A DNA stretch of 64,000 nucleotides from Paraburkholderia ribeironis (GTDB lineage Bacteria; Pseudomonadota; Gammaproteobacteria; Burkholderiales; Burkholderiaceae): contig NZ_CYGX02000045.1 of assembly GCF_900019265.1 (NCBI RefSeq), positions 98,327 through 162,326 on the forward strand. The letters are read 5' to 3'. The position numbers were made by a program, and so were the translations under genes. How positions within the stretch are numbered: position 1 is the first letter of the stretch; the number at the start of each line of letters is the position of its first letter. Below the pieces are notes generated by a model that had not been told where the DNA came from, ran no database searches, and worked only from the letters and a program-made list of their open reading frames with translations. Shown here in pieces: positions 25,708-33,990 of the stretch.

Positions 25708-27474
25708 ATGAACGCTCTGCATCCCCGTGGACTGCTCGCGCGCACCCATGCGCGCACGGCGTCACTGCTGACGCTGCTCGCCATGTGCGTGACGGCCGCG
25801 ATTGTCGCTGCGTGCGGAAGCGGCAGTGGCGGTGGTCTCACCTACGTCCCCCTGGCCGTCGTCAGCCCGGTTGTCGATTGCTCCAAACTGGCGTCGATCG
25901 ACATCACCGACATCGGTGGCGCGGGCAGTTCGATCACATCGGCTACTGTCACCACCGCCACCGTCAACGGCGCCAGCGTCAACTTCTGCACAGTGAAGGG
26001 CACGCTCGCACCGTCGAACACTTTCGAGGTCGCGCTGCCCGTCAGCACATGGACGCAACGATTCGCGGAACTCGGCTGCGGTGGCCTGTGCGGCCATCTG
26101 AGCGATCCCACCCAGCAAAGCTCGTTCAGCTTCACCTACACTTGCCCGCTGGTGCAGCAAGGCGGCCTCGTGACGGCGGCGACGGACATGGGTCACTCGG
26201 GCAGCGACTCGAGCTGGACCACGGACCCGCAAAAGCAGGCTGATTTCGCCTACCGTGGCCAGCACATCACGACGCTCGCGGCGAAGAAGCTGATCAAGGC
26301 TTACTACGGGCAGACGCAGCGGTATTCGTATTTCGTCGGTTGCTCGGACGGCGGCCGCGAAGCCCTGATGGCCGCGCAGCGCTACCCGACCGACTACAAC
26401 GGCATCATCGCTGGCGCTCCGGCCGCTCACTTCCAGATCCAGAACTCGCTGTTTCACGGCTGGAGCGTGAAGTCGAACAGCACCACCGGCGACAGCACGG
26501 GCTATGCCGTGCTCTATGCCGACAAGGCCAAGCTGCTGCACACGGCTGTGGTTGCCGCATGTGGTGGCCAAACTGGCGTGCCCGACGGCCTGTTGACTGA
26601 TCCGCGCATCTGTCATTTCGACCCGGCAACGATCCAGTGCGCGAGCGGTGCGACGAGCACCAGCAACTGCCTGACCGCGGCCGAAGTCGCCACCGCCACC
26701 AAGATCTACAGCGGCCCGGCGGATGCCACCACCGGTGAGCGCATGCTGGGCGGTTCGCCGCAATATGGTTCCGAAGCCAACTGGATCGGCGTCGAAGTGC
26801 CGACGACGAACTCGACGGACACGCCCGCGCCTGTGACATCGGGTCTGTTCAGCTACTCGATCGTGACTGGCGCATACAACCTGATCTTCACGGGTTCGCC
26901 GAGCATGCCGACCATCGATACCTTCGGCTACCAGGACGCGAGCTTCTATCCCACGTTCCTGAAGGCGAACCACCCGCTCAACGACGCGACCAACCCCGAC
27001 CTGTCCGCATTCCAGGCCGCCGGCGGCAAGCTGATCCTGTGGCACGGCTGGGCTGACCAGCACATCTCGCCGCTCTTCACGATCGCTTACTACGAGGCCA
27101 TGCAGTCCACGATGGGCTCATCGATCGTGAGCGACTTCGCGCGACTGTACGTCGTGCCCGGCGTTGGCCACTGCGGCGGCGGTGAAGGCTTCCCGAACAT
27201 CGACCTGGTGTCGCAGATCACCGGCTGGGTCGAGCAAGCCAAGGTGCCGAATGCGGTCATGACGTACCAGACCGATTCGTCGAGCAACGTGACTGCATCG
27301 CGTCCCGTCTACCCGTATCCGGCGGTGGCCAGGTTCACCGGTTCCGGCGACTGGCACGATGGCGCGAACTACACCCAGGGCGCACCGCTGTACACCGCGG
27401 CGGCGTCTGCATGGGCCGGTTCGAGCTTCTACACGCCCTACACCGCGAAGACGCAGGGGGTCGCCGCGCCCTGA
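25708..27474 (+). CDS. Tannase/feruloyl esterase family lipoprotein
   Basis: A 588-residue serine esterase (PF07519 type) that splits galloyl or feruloyl esters. A type II signal ends in the lipobox VAAC with Cys36, then a Gly/Ser spacer, so the enzyme should be lipid-anchored. The nucleophile is Ser213 in GCSDGGRE, the acid is probably in HGWADQHISP, and the His is in VPGVGHCGGGEG. Cys next to Ser and Cys next to His fit the CS-D-HC disulfide motif of tannases. The lid domain lies between. It precedes the AAHS carrier, LigJ- and LigK-like genes, which supports gallotannin or galloyl-ester use. A 13-bp repeat array begins right at the stop. Confidence 0.88.
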   Translation: MNALHPRGLLARTHARTASLLTLLAMCVTAAIVAACGSGSGGGLTYVPLAVVSPVVDCSKLASIDITDIGGAGSSITSATVTTATVNGASVNFCTVKGTLAPSNTFEVALPVSTWTQRFAELGCGGLCGHLSDPTQQSSFSFTYTCPLVQQGGLVTAATDMGHSGSDSSWTTDPQKQADFAYRGQHITTLAAKKLIKAYYGQTQRYSYFVGCSDGGREALMAAQRYPTDYNGIIAGAPAAHFQIQNSLFHGWSVKSNSTTGDSTGYAVLYADKAKLLHTAVVAACGGQTGVPDGLLTDPRICHFDPATIQCASGATSTSNCLTAAEVATATKIYSGPADATTGERMLGGSPQYGSEANWIGVEVPTTNSTDTPAPVTSGLFSYSIVTGAYNLIFTGSPSMPTIDTFGYQDASFYPTFLKANHPLNDATNPDLSAFQAAGGKLILWHGWADQHISPLFTIAYYEAMQSTMGSSIVSDFARLYVVPGVGHCGGGEGFPNIDLVSQITGWVEQAKVPNAVMTYQTDSSSNVTASRPVYPYPAVARFTGSGDWHDGANYTQGAPLYTAAASAWAGSSFYTPYTAKTQGVAAP

Positions 27475-28062
27475 GCAGGTCTCCTAACCAGGTCTCCTAA
27501 CCAGGTTTCCTGAGCAGGTTTCGTGATTCAATCAATGGGCCGGCCCCGCAGGGCTGGCCTGTTCCCGGGCGGAATTGCCGTGACAACGGCACTTCCGCTT
27601 TTTCTTTTTCCGATCTTGCGGTGCGCCGTCGTGTTCATCGCATTGCTCGGGCACAAGTTGGGGATTTCGAAGCCTGGCAAAAGCGGCAGCTTGCGCGCCT
27701 CTTCTATGCGACTTCATTCCCGTGTCATCTGATCTGTTTATGAGGATGCATTCCGGCGGACCTTCGCCAAGGCCGCTTTCAGCGCCATCGCATTTGCCTC
27801 CGAGCCTTATCCAGTGGGCCTCATCGGGAATATACCGAGCACCCGCTGCGCTATGCGGAACACAAAAATCCAGCTACTTTCCCTGCGCATGTGGTTAACC
27901 CGTACTTTTGGACTGAGAGAGCGAACCGCTACCTTTCGGACGAGTTACTTGAGGAAGGTATGCGAGACGCCATCGACATAACGGGTGGCGCAATCAACGG
28001 GAGCGCGGAGCCAGCGGCTTCGGACGCGCGAGAAGACCAGCGCAGGAGACAGGAGAAATCTG
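27475..28062. other. Intergenic region between esterase and carrier genes
   Basis: It starts with the 13-bp array at 27476-27527. The rest has no recognisable protein, RNA or paired repeat. The carrier's ribosome-binding site (AGGAG at about 28051) closes it. Confidence 0.45.
27476..27527. repeat. 13-bp tandem repeat, 4 copies decaying rightward
   Basis: The units are CAGGTCTCCTAAC twice, then CAGGTTTCCTGAG and CAGGTTTCGTGAT. The array begins one base after the esterase stop codon, and the third unit repeats the TGAGCAGGT string found at that stop. Confidence 0.85.
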
Positions 28063-29421
28063 ATGAGTGGAACGACGAGCAGTAAGAGGATCGATATCAA
28101 GGCGTTCATCGACGAACGGCCGATCTCGGCCTACCAGTGGTTACTGGTGGCGCTGTGTTTTCTGATCGTGATGGCGGACGGTATGGACGTCGCCATCATG
28201 GGGTTCGTCGCGCCTTCGATCATTCACGACTGGGGCATCTCGCGACCCGCGTTCGGGCTCGTGATGAGTGCGGCGCCAATCGGCCTCGTGATCGGTGCGC
28301 TGACGGCAGGTCCGGCATCGGATCGCATCGGGCGCAAGTGGGTGCTGATTACCTCGGTGTTTCTATTCGGCGTGTTCACGATCGGCACCGCCTTCACCGA
28401 CTCGCCCGCGGCCATGGCGTTGCTGCGACTGCTGACGGGTATTGGCCTCGGCGCCGCGATGCCGAATTCGACGACGCTGCTGTCCGAGTACGCGCCGCAG
28501 CGCAAGCGTGCATTACTGATCACCGTCATGTTCACGGGCTTTAACCTCGGTTCGGCGCTGATCGGCTTCGCTGCCGGCTGGCTGATTCCGATCCATGGCT
28601 GGCGCGCAGTGCTGATTTTCGGCGGCGCGCTGCCGTTGGTGTTGATCCCGTTCCAGATCTGGCTGCTGCCGGAGTCGGCTCGTTTGCTGGCAGTGCGCGG
28701 CGCACCGGCCCAGCGCATCGGCGCGGTTCTCGGCCGCGTGTGCGGCGCACGCTTTGCGGGCGACGAGGTGTTCGTCTCCAGCGAGCCGGCGCTGCCGACC
28801 CGCAAGCCGATCGGCGTGCTGTTCTCGCAAGGCTACGGCTCGATGACCATCGCGCTGTGGGTCACCTATTTCATGGGCCTGCTGGTGATCTATCTGCTGA
28901 CCGGCTGGCTGCCCACGCTGATGAAGGATGCTGGGCTGACCGTGACCGCGGCCGCCAACATCACGGCGATGTTCCAGATCGGCGGCACGATCGGCGCGGT
29001 CCTGGTCGGCTGGGTGATGGACAAGACCCGTCCGGCGCCGGTGATCAGCGCGGCCTACCTGGGCGGCGGTCTGTGCGTGCTCGCATTGGGGTATATCGGC
29101 GCGATGTCTTCGTCGCTGGCGCTGCTGGTGTTCGCCGCGGGCTTCTGCATGAGCGGCGCGCAGACTGGTCTGAACGCGTATGCACCCGGCCGTTATCCGA
29201 CGGTGGCGCGTGCCACCGGCGTGAGCTGGATGCTCGGCATGGGCCGCTTTGGCAGCATCTTCGGGGCGGCCATCGGTGGCGCATTGCTCGGCTTGGGCTG
29301 GCAATTCGGCGCGATTCTCGCGATGCTGGCAGTCCCTGCCACACTGGCTGCGATCGCTATTGTCGTGAGTCAGCGCGTGAACGCCGCCGAAGTGGCGGCA
29401 AGCCCGAATACCGCGCAATAA
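28063..29421 (+). CDS. MFS aromatic acid:H+ symporter (AAHS) family carrier, probable gallate uptake
   Basis: A 452-residue inner-membrane carrier with about twelve helices. AAHS marks are the opening IDERPISAYQWLLVALCFLI, the helix-1 motif MADGMDVAIMGFVAPSI with the Asp pair of PcaK/BenK-type carriers, the loop 2-3 motif GPASDRIGRKWVL and the helix-4/5 RLLTGIGLGAAMPN. The start at 28063 is set by AGGAG 7 bases upstream. The frame extends further back without family sequence. It heads a same-strand run with LigJ- and LigK-like genes, so gallate or a related hydroxybenzoate is the inferred substrate (GalT-like role). Confidence 0.88.
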   Translation: MSGTTSSKRIDIKAFIDERPISAYQWLLVALCFLIVMADGMDVAIMGFVAPSIIHDWGISRPAFGLVMSAAPIGLVIGALTAGPASDRIGRKWVLITSVFLFGVFTIGTAFTDSPAAMALLRLLTGIGLGAAMPNSTTLLSEYAPQRKRALLITVMFTGFNLGSALIGFAAGWLIPIHGWRAVLIFGGALPLVLIPFQIWLLPESARLLAVRGAPAQRIGAVLGRVCGARFAGDEVFVSSEPALPTRKPIGVLFSQGYGSMTIALWVTYFMGLLVIYLLTGWLPTLMKDAGLTVTAAANITAMFQIGGTIGAVLVGWVMDKTRPAPVISAAYLGGGLCVLALGYIGAMSSSLALLVFAAGFCMSGAQTGLNAYAPGRYPTVARATGVSWMLGMGRFGSIFGAAIGGALLGLGWQFGAILAMLAVPATLAAIAIVVSQRVNAAEVAASPNTAQ

Positions 29422-29436
29422 GGAACGTGGCGGGAA

Positions 29437-29469
29437 CGCGGCGCGTGCGAGTCTCGTCGCCGCGCCGCG
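29437..29469 (+). terminator. Strong intra-operon hairpin between carrier and hydratase genes
   Basis: CGCGGCGCG at 29437-29445 pairs perfectly with CGCGCCGCG at 29461-29469, and the loop has an inner CGAG/CTCG stem. No T-run follows. It may attenuate or protect the carrier message rather than end the operon. Confidence 0.5.
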
Positions 29470-29497
29470 GGTCAAATCAATTTTCTGAGGAATCACG

Positions 29498-30523
29498 GTG
29501 ATCATCGACATTCACGGCCACTACACCACCGCGCCAAAAGCGCTGGAGACGTGGCGCAACCTCCAGATCGCGGGCATCAAGAATCCGTCCGAGATGCCCA
29601 AGGCGTCGGAATTGCAGATCAGCGATGATGAGCTGCGCGAATCGATCGAGACGAACCAGTTGAAGCTCATGCGCGAACGCGGCCTCGATCTGACAATCTT
29701 CAGTCCGCGTGCGAGCTTCATGGCGCATCACATCGGCGATGCGCAGATCTCCAGCACCTGGGCCGCGATTTGCAACGAGCTGTGCTACCGGGTGAGCCAA
29801 CTGTTTCCCGATCACTTCGTGCCGGCCGCGATGTTGCCGCAAAGCCCGGGCGTGGACACCGCCACGTGTATTCCGGAATTGGTCAAATGCGTCGAGCAGT
29901 ACGGCAACGTGGCGATCAATCTGAATCCCGATCCGTCGGGTGGCCACTGGACCAGCCCGCCGCTGTCCGACCGCTACTGGTACCCGATCTACGAGAAGAT
30001 GGTCGAGTACGACATTCCCGCGATGGTTCACGTGAGCACGAGCTGCAACGCGTGCTTCCACACCACCGGGTCGCACTATCTGAACGCGGATACGACCGCC
30101 TTCATGCAATGCCTGACATCGGATCTGTTCCGCGACTTTCCGACCTTGCGTTTCGTGATTCCGCATGGCGGCGGCGCGGTGCCGTATCACTGGGGGCGCT
30201 TTCGCGGACTCGCGCAGGAGTTGAAAAAGCCGTTGCTGAAGGATCATCTGCTCAACAACATCTTCTTCGATACCTGTGTCTATCATCAACCGGGTATCGA
30301 TCTGCTGACGCGCGTGATCCCCGTCGACAACATTCTGTTCGCGAGCGAAATGATCGGCGCGGTGCGTGGCATCGATCCGGAAACCGGCCACTATTTCGAC
30401 GATACGAAGCGCTATATCGAAGCCGCGCACGTCGATGCCGAGGAACGGCACAAGATTTACGAAGGAAATGCGCGACGTGTCTATCCGCGCCTGGATGCAT
30501 TGCTTAAATCGAAGGGGCAGTAA
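29498..30523 (+). CDS. ligJ: 4-oxalomesaconate hydratase (LigJ/GalB type amidohydrolase)
   Basis: A 341-residue cytoplasmic amidohydrolase-superfamily enzyme, the length of the known LigJ hydratase. It adds water to 4-oxalomesaconate to give 4-carboxy-4-hydroxy-2-oxoadipate in gallate and protocatechuate 4,5-cleavage. The metal-binding HxH is in MIIDIHGHYT (residues 6 and 8). Other conserved parts are LTIFSPRASFMAHHIGD, NLNPDPSGGHWTSPPLSDRY, FVIPHGGGAVPYHWGRF and NILFASEMIGAVRGIDP. The GTG start has GAGG about 6 bases upstream. It is two bases from the aldolase gene, so they are surely co-transcribed. GalB proteins of a different fold do the same reaction elsewhere. Confidence 0.9.
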   Translation: MIIDIHGHYTTAPKALETWRNLQIAGIKNPSEMPKASELQISDDELRESIETNQLKLMRERGLDLTIFSPRASFMAHHIGDAQISSTWAAICNELCYRVSQLFPDHFVPAAMLPQSPGVDTATCIPELVKCVEQYGNVAINLNPDPSGGHWTSPPLSDRYWYPIYEKMVEYDIPAMVHVSTSCNACFHTTGSHYLNADTTAFMQCLTSDLFRDFPTLRFVIPHGGGAVPYHWGRFRGLAQELKKPLLKDHLLNNIFFDTCVYHQPGIDLLTRVIPVDNILFASEMIGAVRGIDPETGHYFDDTKRYIEAAHVDAEERHKIYEGNARRVYPRLDALLKSKGQ

Positions 30524-30525
30524 TC

Positions 30526-31209
30526 ATGTATGAACTTGGTGTCGTCTATCGCAACATCCAGCGCGCCGACGTTGACGTCGCCGCGAAACTCGGTGTACTC
30601 GGCTCGGCGACCGTGCATGAGGCGATGGGCCGCACGGGCCTGCTAAAGCCGTATATGCGGCCCATTTATGTCGGAGCGCGCGCCAGCGGCGCGGCGGTCA
30701 CAGTGCTGCTGCAGCCGGGCGACAACTGGATGCTGCACGTCGCGGCCGAGCAGATCAAACCGGGCGATGTGGTCGTGGCCGCGGTCACCGCGGACTGCAC
30801 GGATGGCTATTTCGGCGACCTGCTGGCGACGAGCTTCAAGGCGCGCGGCGCGCATGCGTTGATCATCGACGCGGGCGTTCGTGACGTGAGCGTGCTGACG
30901 GAGATGAACTTCCCGGTCTGGAGCAAGGCGATTTCCGCGAAGGGAACCGTCAAGGCGACGCTCGGTTCGGTGAACATCCCCGTGGTGTGCGCGGGTGCGC
31001 TGGTCACGCCAGGCGATGTGGTGGTCGCGGACGACGACGGCATCGTCGTGGTGCCCGCGGCGGCGGCGCAGTCGGTACTCGAAAAAGCGGCCGCACGCGA
31101 AGCGAACGAAGGCGAGAAGCGTGCGAAGCTGGCCACCGGCGTGCTGGGCCTGGATATGTACAACATGCGTGGGCAGCTGGAACAGGCTGGACTGCGCTAC
31201 AAAGATTGA
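30526..31209 (+). CDS. ligK: 4-carboxy-4-hydroxy-2-oxoadipate aldolase (LigK/GalC, RraA-like fold)
   Basis: A 227-residue class II aldolase of the RraA/HMG-aldolase fold. It splits 4-carboxy-4-hydroxy-2-oxoadipate into pyruvate and oxaloacetate, the last step of the gallate and protocatechuate 4,5-cleavage pathways. Signatures are SATVHEAMGRTGLL, GDVVVAAVTADCTDGYFGDL, LATSFKARG and the metal/substrate segment IDAGVRDVSVL, then FPVWSKAISAKGTVKATLG and PGDVVVADDDGIVVVP. The start lies two bases past the hydratase stop. It is followed 14 bases later by the ModA-like gene, making a four-gene same-strand run with the carrier. Confidence 0.92.
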   Translation: MYELGVVYRNIQRADVDVAAKLGVLGSATVHEAMGRTGLLKPYMRPIYVGARASGAAVTVLLQPGDNWMLHVAAEQIKPGDVVVAAVTADCTDGYFGDLLATSFKARGAHALIIDAGVRDVSVLTEMNFPVWSKAISAKGTVKATLGSVNIPVVCAGALVTPGDVVVADDDGIVVVPAAAAQSVLEKAAAREANEGEKRAKLATGVLGLDMYNMRGQLEQAGLRYKD

Positions 31210-31223
31210 TCGAGGCGGCAAAC

Positions 31224-31931
31224 ATGGGCAGCGCTCACACCGTGCGCAAGCCGATCACCGGCATTTCGTCGATGGCCACGCGCCAGATGCTGGCCGAACT
31301 TGCCGCAGCGTACGAGCGTTCGTCGGGGCAACCGGTTGCCATCGAATCGGTCGGCGGCGTCGATGCGGCGAGGCGTGTTCAGGACGGCGAAACATTCGAT
31401 ATCGTCGTGCTGGCTGCCGATGCGCTGGACCGTCTGGCGCACACCGGGCATATCGATCCGTCGAGCCGCGTCGATCTCGCGCGCTCGGGCATCGCGGTTG
31501 CTGTAGCGGCTGGGCAGCCGCGACCGGACATCGGTACCGAAGCGGCGCTGCGCGACGCCATTCTGGGCGCACGCAGCATTGGTTATTCGACGGGACCTAG
31601 CGGGGCGCACCTGACCCGGTTGTTCGAGCGTTGGGGTATCGCCGGGATCATCGGGCCACGCATCGTGCAGGCGCCGCCTGGTGTTCCGGTGGGGGCGCTG
31701 GTCGCACGCGGCGATGTCGCGCTGGGGTTCCAGCAGCTGAGCGAGTTGATTCATCTGCCGGGTATCGACGTGGTCGGCGCATTGCCGCCGGACATCCAGG
31801 CCACGACCATCTTCGCGGCCGCGGTCTGCACGAGCGCCACTCAGCGCAAGGCGGCGCAGGCGCTGCTGTCGTTCCTGACCTCGCGCGAAGCCGATGGCGC
31901 CAAGGCAGGCAACGGCATGGAGCCGGCCTGA
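31224..31931 (+). CDS. ModA-like substrate-binding-fold protein without signal peptide
   Basis: A 235-residue type II periplasmic-binding fold protein (SBP_bac_11/ModA-like): GISSMATRQMLAELAAAYER, the hinge segment FDIVVLAADALDRLAHTGHI, IGYSTGPSGAHLTRLFERWG and LGFQQLSELIHLPGIDVVGA. GAGG lies 8 bases before the ATG. The protein starts MGSAHTVRKPITGISS and enters the first beta strand at once, so there is no export signal. An upstream in-frame extension overlaps ligK and reads as Arg-rich nonsense. The protein probably stays in the cytoplasm and binds a small organic acid, possibly a pathway intermediate. Its role in the gallate operon is unknown. Confidence 0.75.
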   Translation: MGSAHTVRKPITGISSMATRQMLAELAAAYERSSGQPVAIESVGGVDAARRVQDGETFDIVVLAADALDRLAHTGHIDPSSRVDLARSGIAVAVAAGQPRPDIGTEAALRDAILGARSIGYSTGPSGAHLTRLFERWGIAGIIGPRIVQAPPGVPVGALVARGDVALGFQQLSELIHLPGIDVVGALPPDIQATTIFAAAVCTSATQRKAAQALLSFLTSREADGAKAGNGMEPA

Positions 31932-31973
31932 TAGCAGATGGTCAGGCTGCCGCGTCTTCTGGCGGCGCGCCGT

Positions 31974-32981
31974 TCAGCGGAGCAGTTTTCCCCATTCGTA
32001 GTCGATGTGGTCTGGCGTAAAGGGCAAGACGCCAGCGCCAGGCGTGAACGTTAGCTCGCCGAAGTAGACCTCGTTATCCGGTGCGTATAGGTCCACACGG
32101 ACATAGTCGAAGTCCTCACACAAGGTCACGGCGGTGTTCAGCACGGCAGTCAGATGCTTCGGGCGAGGCGCGGGCACGGGGCTTCGTTTGTAGTAGCCAA
32201 TCGCTATGTCGAGATGATTCCAGTCGACGTCGTACACATCGCCATGCGTCGCCGTGCCGAATCTGTCCGATATCACCAGTATGTAGATGACCGGCCGTCC
32301 TGGTTGGCCGTTAAAGCAGTGCAATTTGAAGTCCGCTGGAATCTGGCCGTGTTTGTCCAGAAGCAGATGTTCAAAGAAGATTCTTGGCTTGATCGAACGA
32401 TAGTGGCGCTCCCGTGCGATGTCGTAAAACTCGGTAGACAACCACTGCGCGGCGAGAAGCTGCAATTTTTCAAAAGACGTCGCTGACTTGTCTCTCACTA
32501 CCTCGACGAAATTGCTGCCGTGATTCGCCTTCATCACGAAAGCGTCCGGAAGCGCGTCGAACACCTCGCGCGTGAACATATCCGGTACCGCGACAAGTGG
32601 AATCAAATGTTCTTCGCCTATCTTCCCAGCAATGTATTCCCGCACCAGAAGCTTGTCGGTCAGCGCGATATAGCGGGGGTCGGGCCTGAGATTACGTTGC
32701 AGAATCTTTTCGTTGAACGTGACGGGATGAATGAGATGCGGATAGCGCCCGATGCACTTATGGTGTAACAGGCTCAGGAAGATCGAATCGGGTAGCAGGG
32801 TTTTCGCCGCCTCCTTGATCTTTCTGACGGTGGATACGGGCTGTTGCGGAAAACCACGAGGATCGGTTGATACTCGTTCGCGAGCGACAACGTCATAGTC
32901 GCTGGGCAGGGTGACCGGTCTGCGCGTTGGAGCTGACATGGCATCTTTGCGATCCGACCGGTCGCATTTGGTTGTCGTCAT
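31974..32981 (-). CDS. TupA-like ATP-grasp polysaccharide biosynthesis protein
   Basis: A 335-residue protein of the TupA-like ATP-grasp family (PF14305), which occurs in capsule and teichuronopeptide loci and probably ligates amino acids or modifies glycans using ATP. Typical parts are HKCIGRYPHLIHPVTFNEKI, the ATP-site strand PDAFVMKANHGSNFVEVVRD, IFFEHLLLDKHGQIPADFKL, HCFNGQP and the acidic metal-site region YVRVDLYAPDNEVYFGELTF. No membrane segment is seen. An ATG at 32939 is an alternative start; neither has a strong Shine-Dalgarno. It converges on the gallate operon and lies next to the regulator gene at the edge of the exopolysaccharide locus. Confidence 0.82.
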   Translation of the reverse strand: MTTTKCDRSDRKDAMSAPTRRPVTLPSDYDVVARERVSTDPRGFPQQPVSTVRKIKEAAKTLLPDSIFLSLLHHKCIGRYPHLIHPVTFNEKILQRNLRPDPRYIALTDKLLVREYIAGKIGEEHLIPLVAVPDMFTREVFDALPDAFVMKANHGSNFVEVVRDKSATSFEKLQLLAAQWLSTEFYDIARERHYRSIKPRIFFEHLLLDKHGQIPADFKLHCFNGQPGRPVIYILVISDRFGTATHGDVYDVDWNHLDIAIGYYKRSPVPAPRPKHLTAVLNTAVTLCEDFDYVRVDLYAPDNEVYFGELTFTPGAGVLPFTPDHIDYEWGKLLR

Positions 32982-33027
32982 GTTTTTAATCCATAACCGG
33001 TGACATCACGAAGCCGCCCTCGAAGAT

Positions 33028-33990
33028 TCAGGGCGTCTCTCGCAATGTCTCGGTCGCAGCACTCAAGCTCTCCTCGGGTGTCGGCCACCGATCTTCAGAC
33101 TCGATGCGTTGTTGCGCGCGAAATTGCGTGGGCGACATGCCGTATCGTTCCTTGAACAGGCGCCCGAGGCGATTGCCGTCGCCCATGCCACACCGCCGTG
33201 CGATCTTGTCCACGGGCAAGTCGGTGTTCTTCAGCATTGAGCTCACGACTTCAAATCGCGTGCGCAGCAGATATTCGAGTGGTGTCATGCCAAACTCGCA
33301 TTTGAAGCGGCGCTGGAAATTGCGCTTGCTCATCGCCGCGGATTCCGCTGCCTGGGCGACCGAAATGGCCTTGCTGTAGTTCTCTCTGATCCAGCGCGCC
33401 GACTCGCGGATCTTGTCGGTTGTCGTGGTGATGCTAGCATCATCCAGCTCAGGCTTGTTCTGCTCGACGTAGCCGGTCTGCAGAATGCGGGCGATTCTGC
33501 GAGCGATATCGGAGTTGAGGTCGCGTTCTATCTGTGCGACCGCCAGCTCAGTGGGCGTCGCGCTGCTGTTCGTGCGTGCGCTACCGTTGCTGTCATCAAA
33601 AAGAAATATCGGCACTGTCGACTGCAACGGGTCTCTGCAAACGACTGCCAGATTCGCGCCATGCTGAATCCCAAACGACGCAATAGATCCCTGTAGCGAA
33701 ATCCACGACAGAAAACGGTCATTGGCTTCCGCAGCTTCAGTAACATCGCGGCAAGCTACGAAGAACGCGTGGAAATCGGCCAGGCTGTATCGTTGAAGGC
33801 GCTGCGTCCAGATTGAGATGCCGGACGAACTGTTCACCAGACCTCCCGCGTCGGACAGCACTGAGAACCGATAAGGAGGTTCGTCGCCGTTGGCGTTTGC
33901 GAACTCGTTGGCAAGGCGGAAAGCATCGCCGATAGCGCCCGTGGTTGCCATCGAGCAGTCCTGAAAAACAAAGAGCCCAATGCGTTTCAT
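33028..33990 (-). CDS. GlxA-type AraC regulator with DJ-1/PfpI-like sensor domain
   Basis: A 320-residue regulator. Residues 1-170 form a class I glutamine amidotransferase-like (DJ-1/PfpI) domain (MKRIGLFVFQDCSMATTGAI; LADFHAFFVACRDV; SFGIQHGANLAVVCRD). Residues about 205-300 hold the AraC double HTH (AISVAQAAESAAMSKRNFQR, FKCEFGMTPLEYLLRTRF, VDKIARRCGMGDGNRLGRLF). The nucleophilic elbow lacks the GTC-type cysteine of active amidotransferases, so it is a sensor rather than an enzyme. It lies 46 bases upstream of the TupA-like gene on the other side of the long regulatory region of the polysaccharide operon, and may control either. Confidence 0.85.
   Translation of the reverse strand: MKRIGLFVFQDCSMATTGAIGDAFRLANEFANANGDEPPYRFSVLSDAGGLVNSSSGISIWTQRLQRYSLADFHAFFVACRDVTEAAEANDRFLSWISLQGSIASFGIQHGANLAVVCRDPLQSTVPIFLFDDSNGSARTNSSATPTELAVAQIERDLNSDIARRIARILQTGYVEQNKPELDDASITTTTDKIRESARWIRENYSKAISVAQAAESAAMSKRNFQRRFKCEFGMTPLEYLLRTRFEVVSSMLKNTDLPVDKIARRCGMGDGNRLGRLFKERYGMSPTQFRAQQRIESEDRWPTPEESLSAATETLRETP

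Noticed and set aside
25762..27063. Leftward frame of over 430 codons over the esterase gene
   Set aside because: Shadow of the tannase-family gene; low-complexity Arg/Val/Ala product and no ribosome-binding site.
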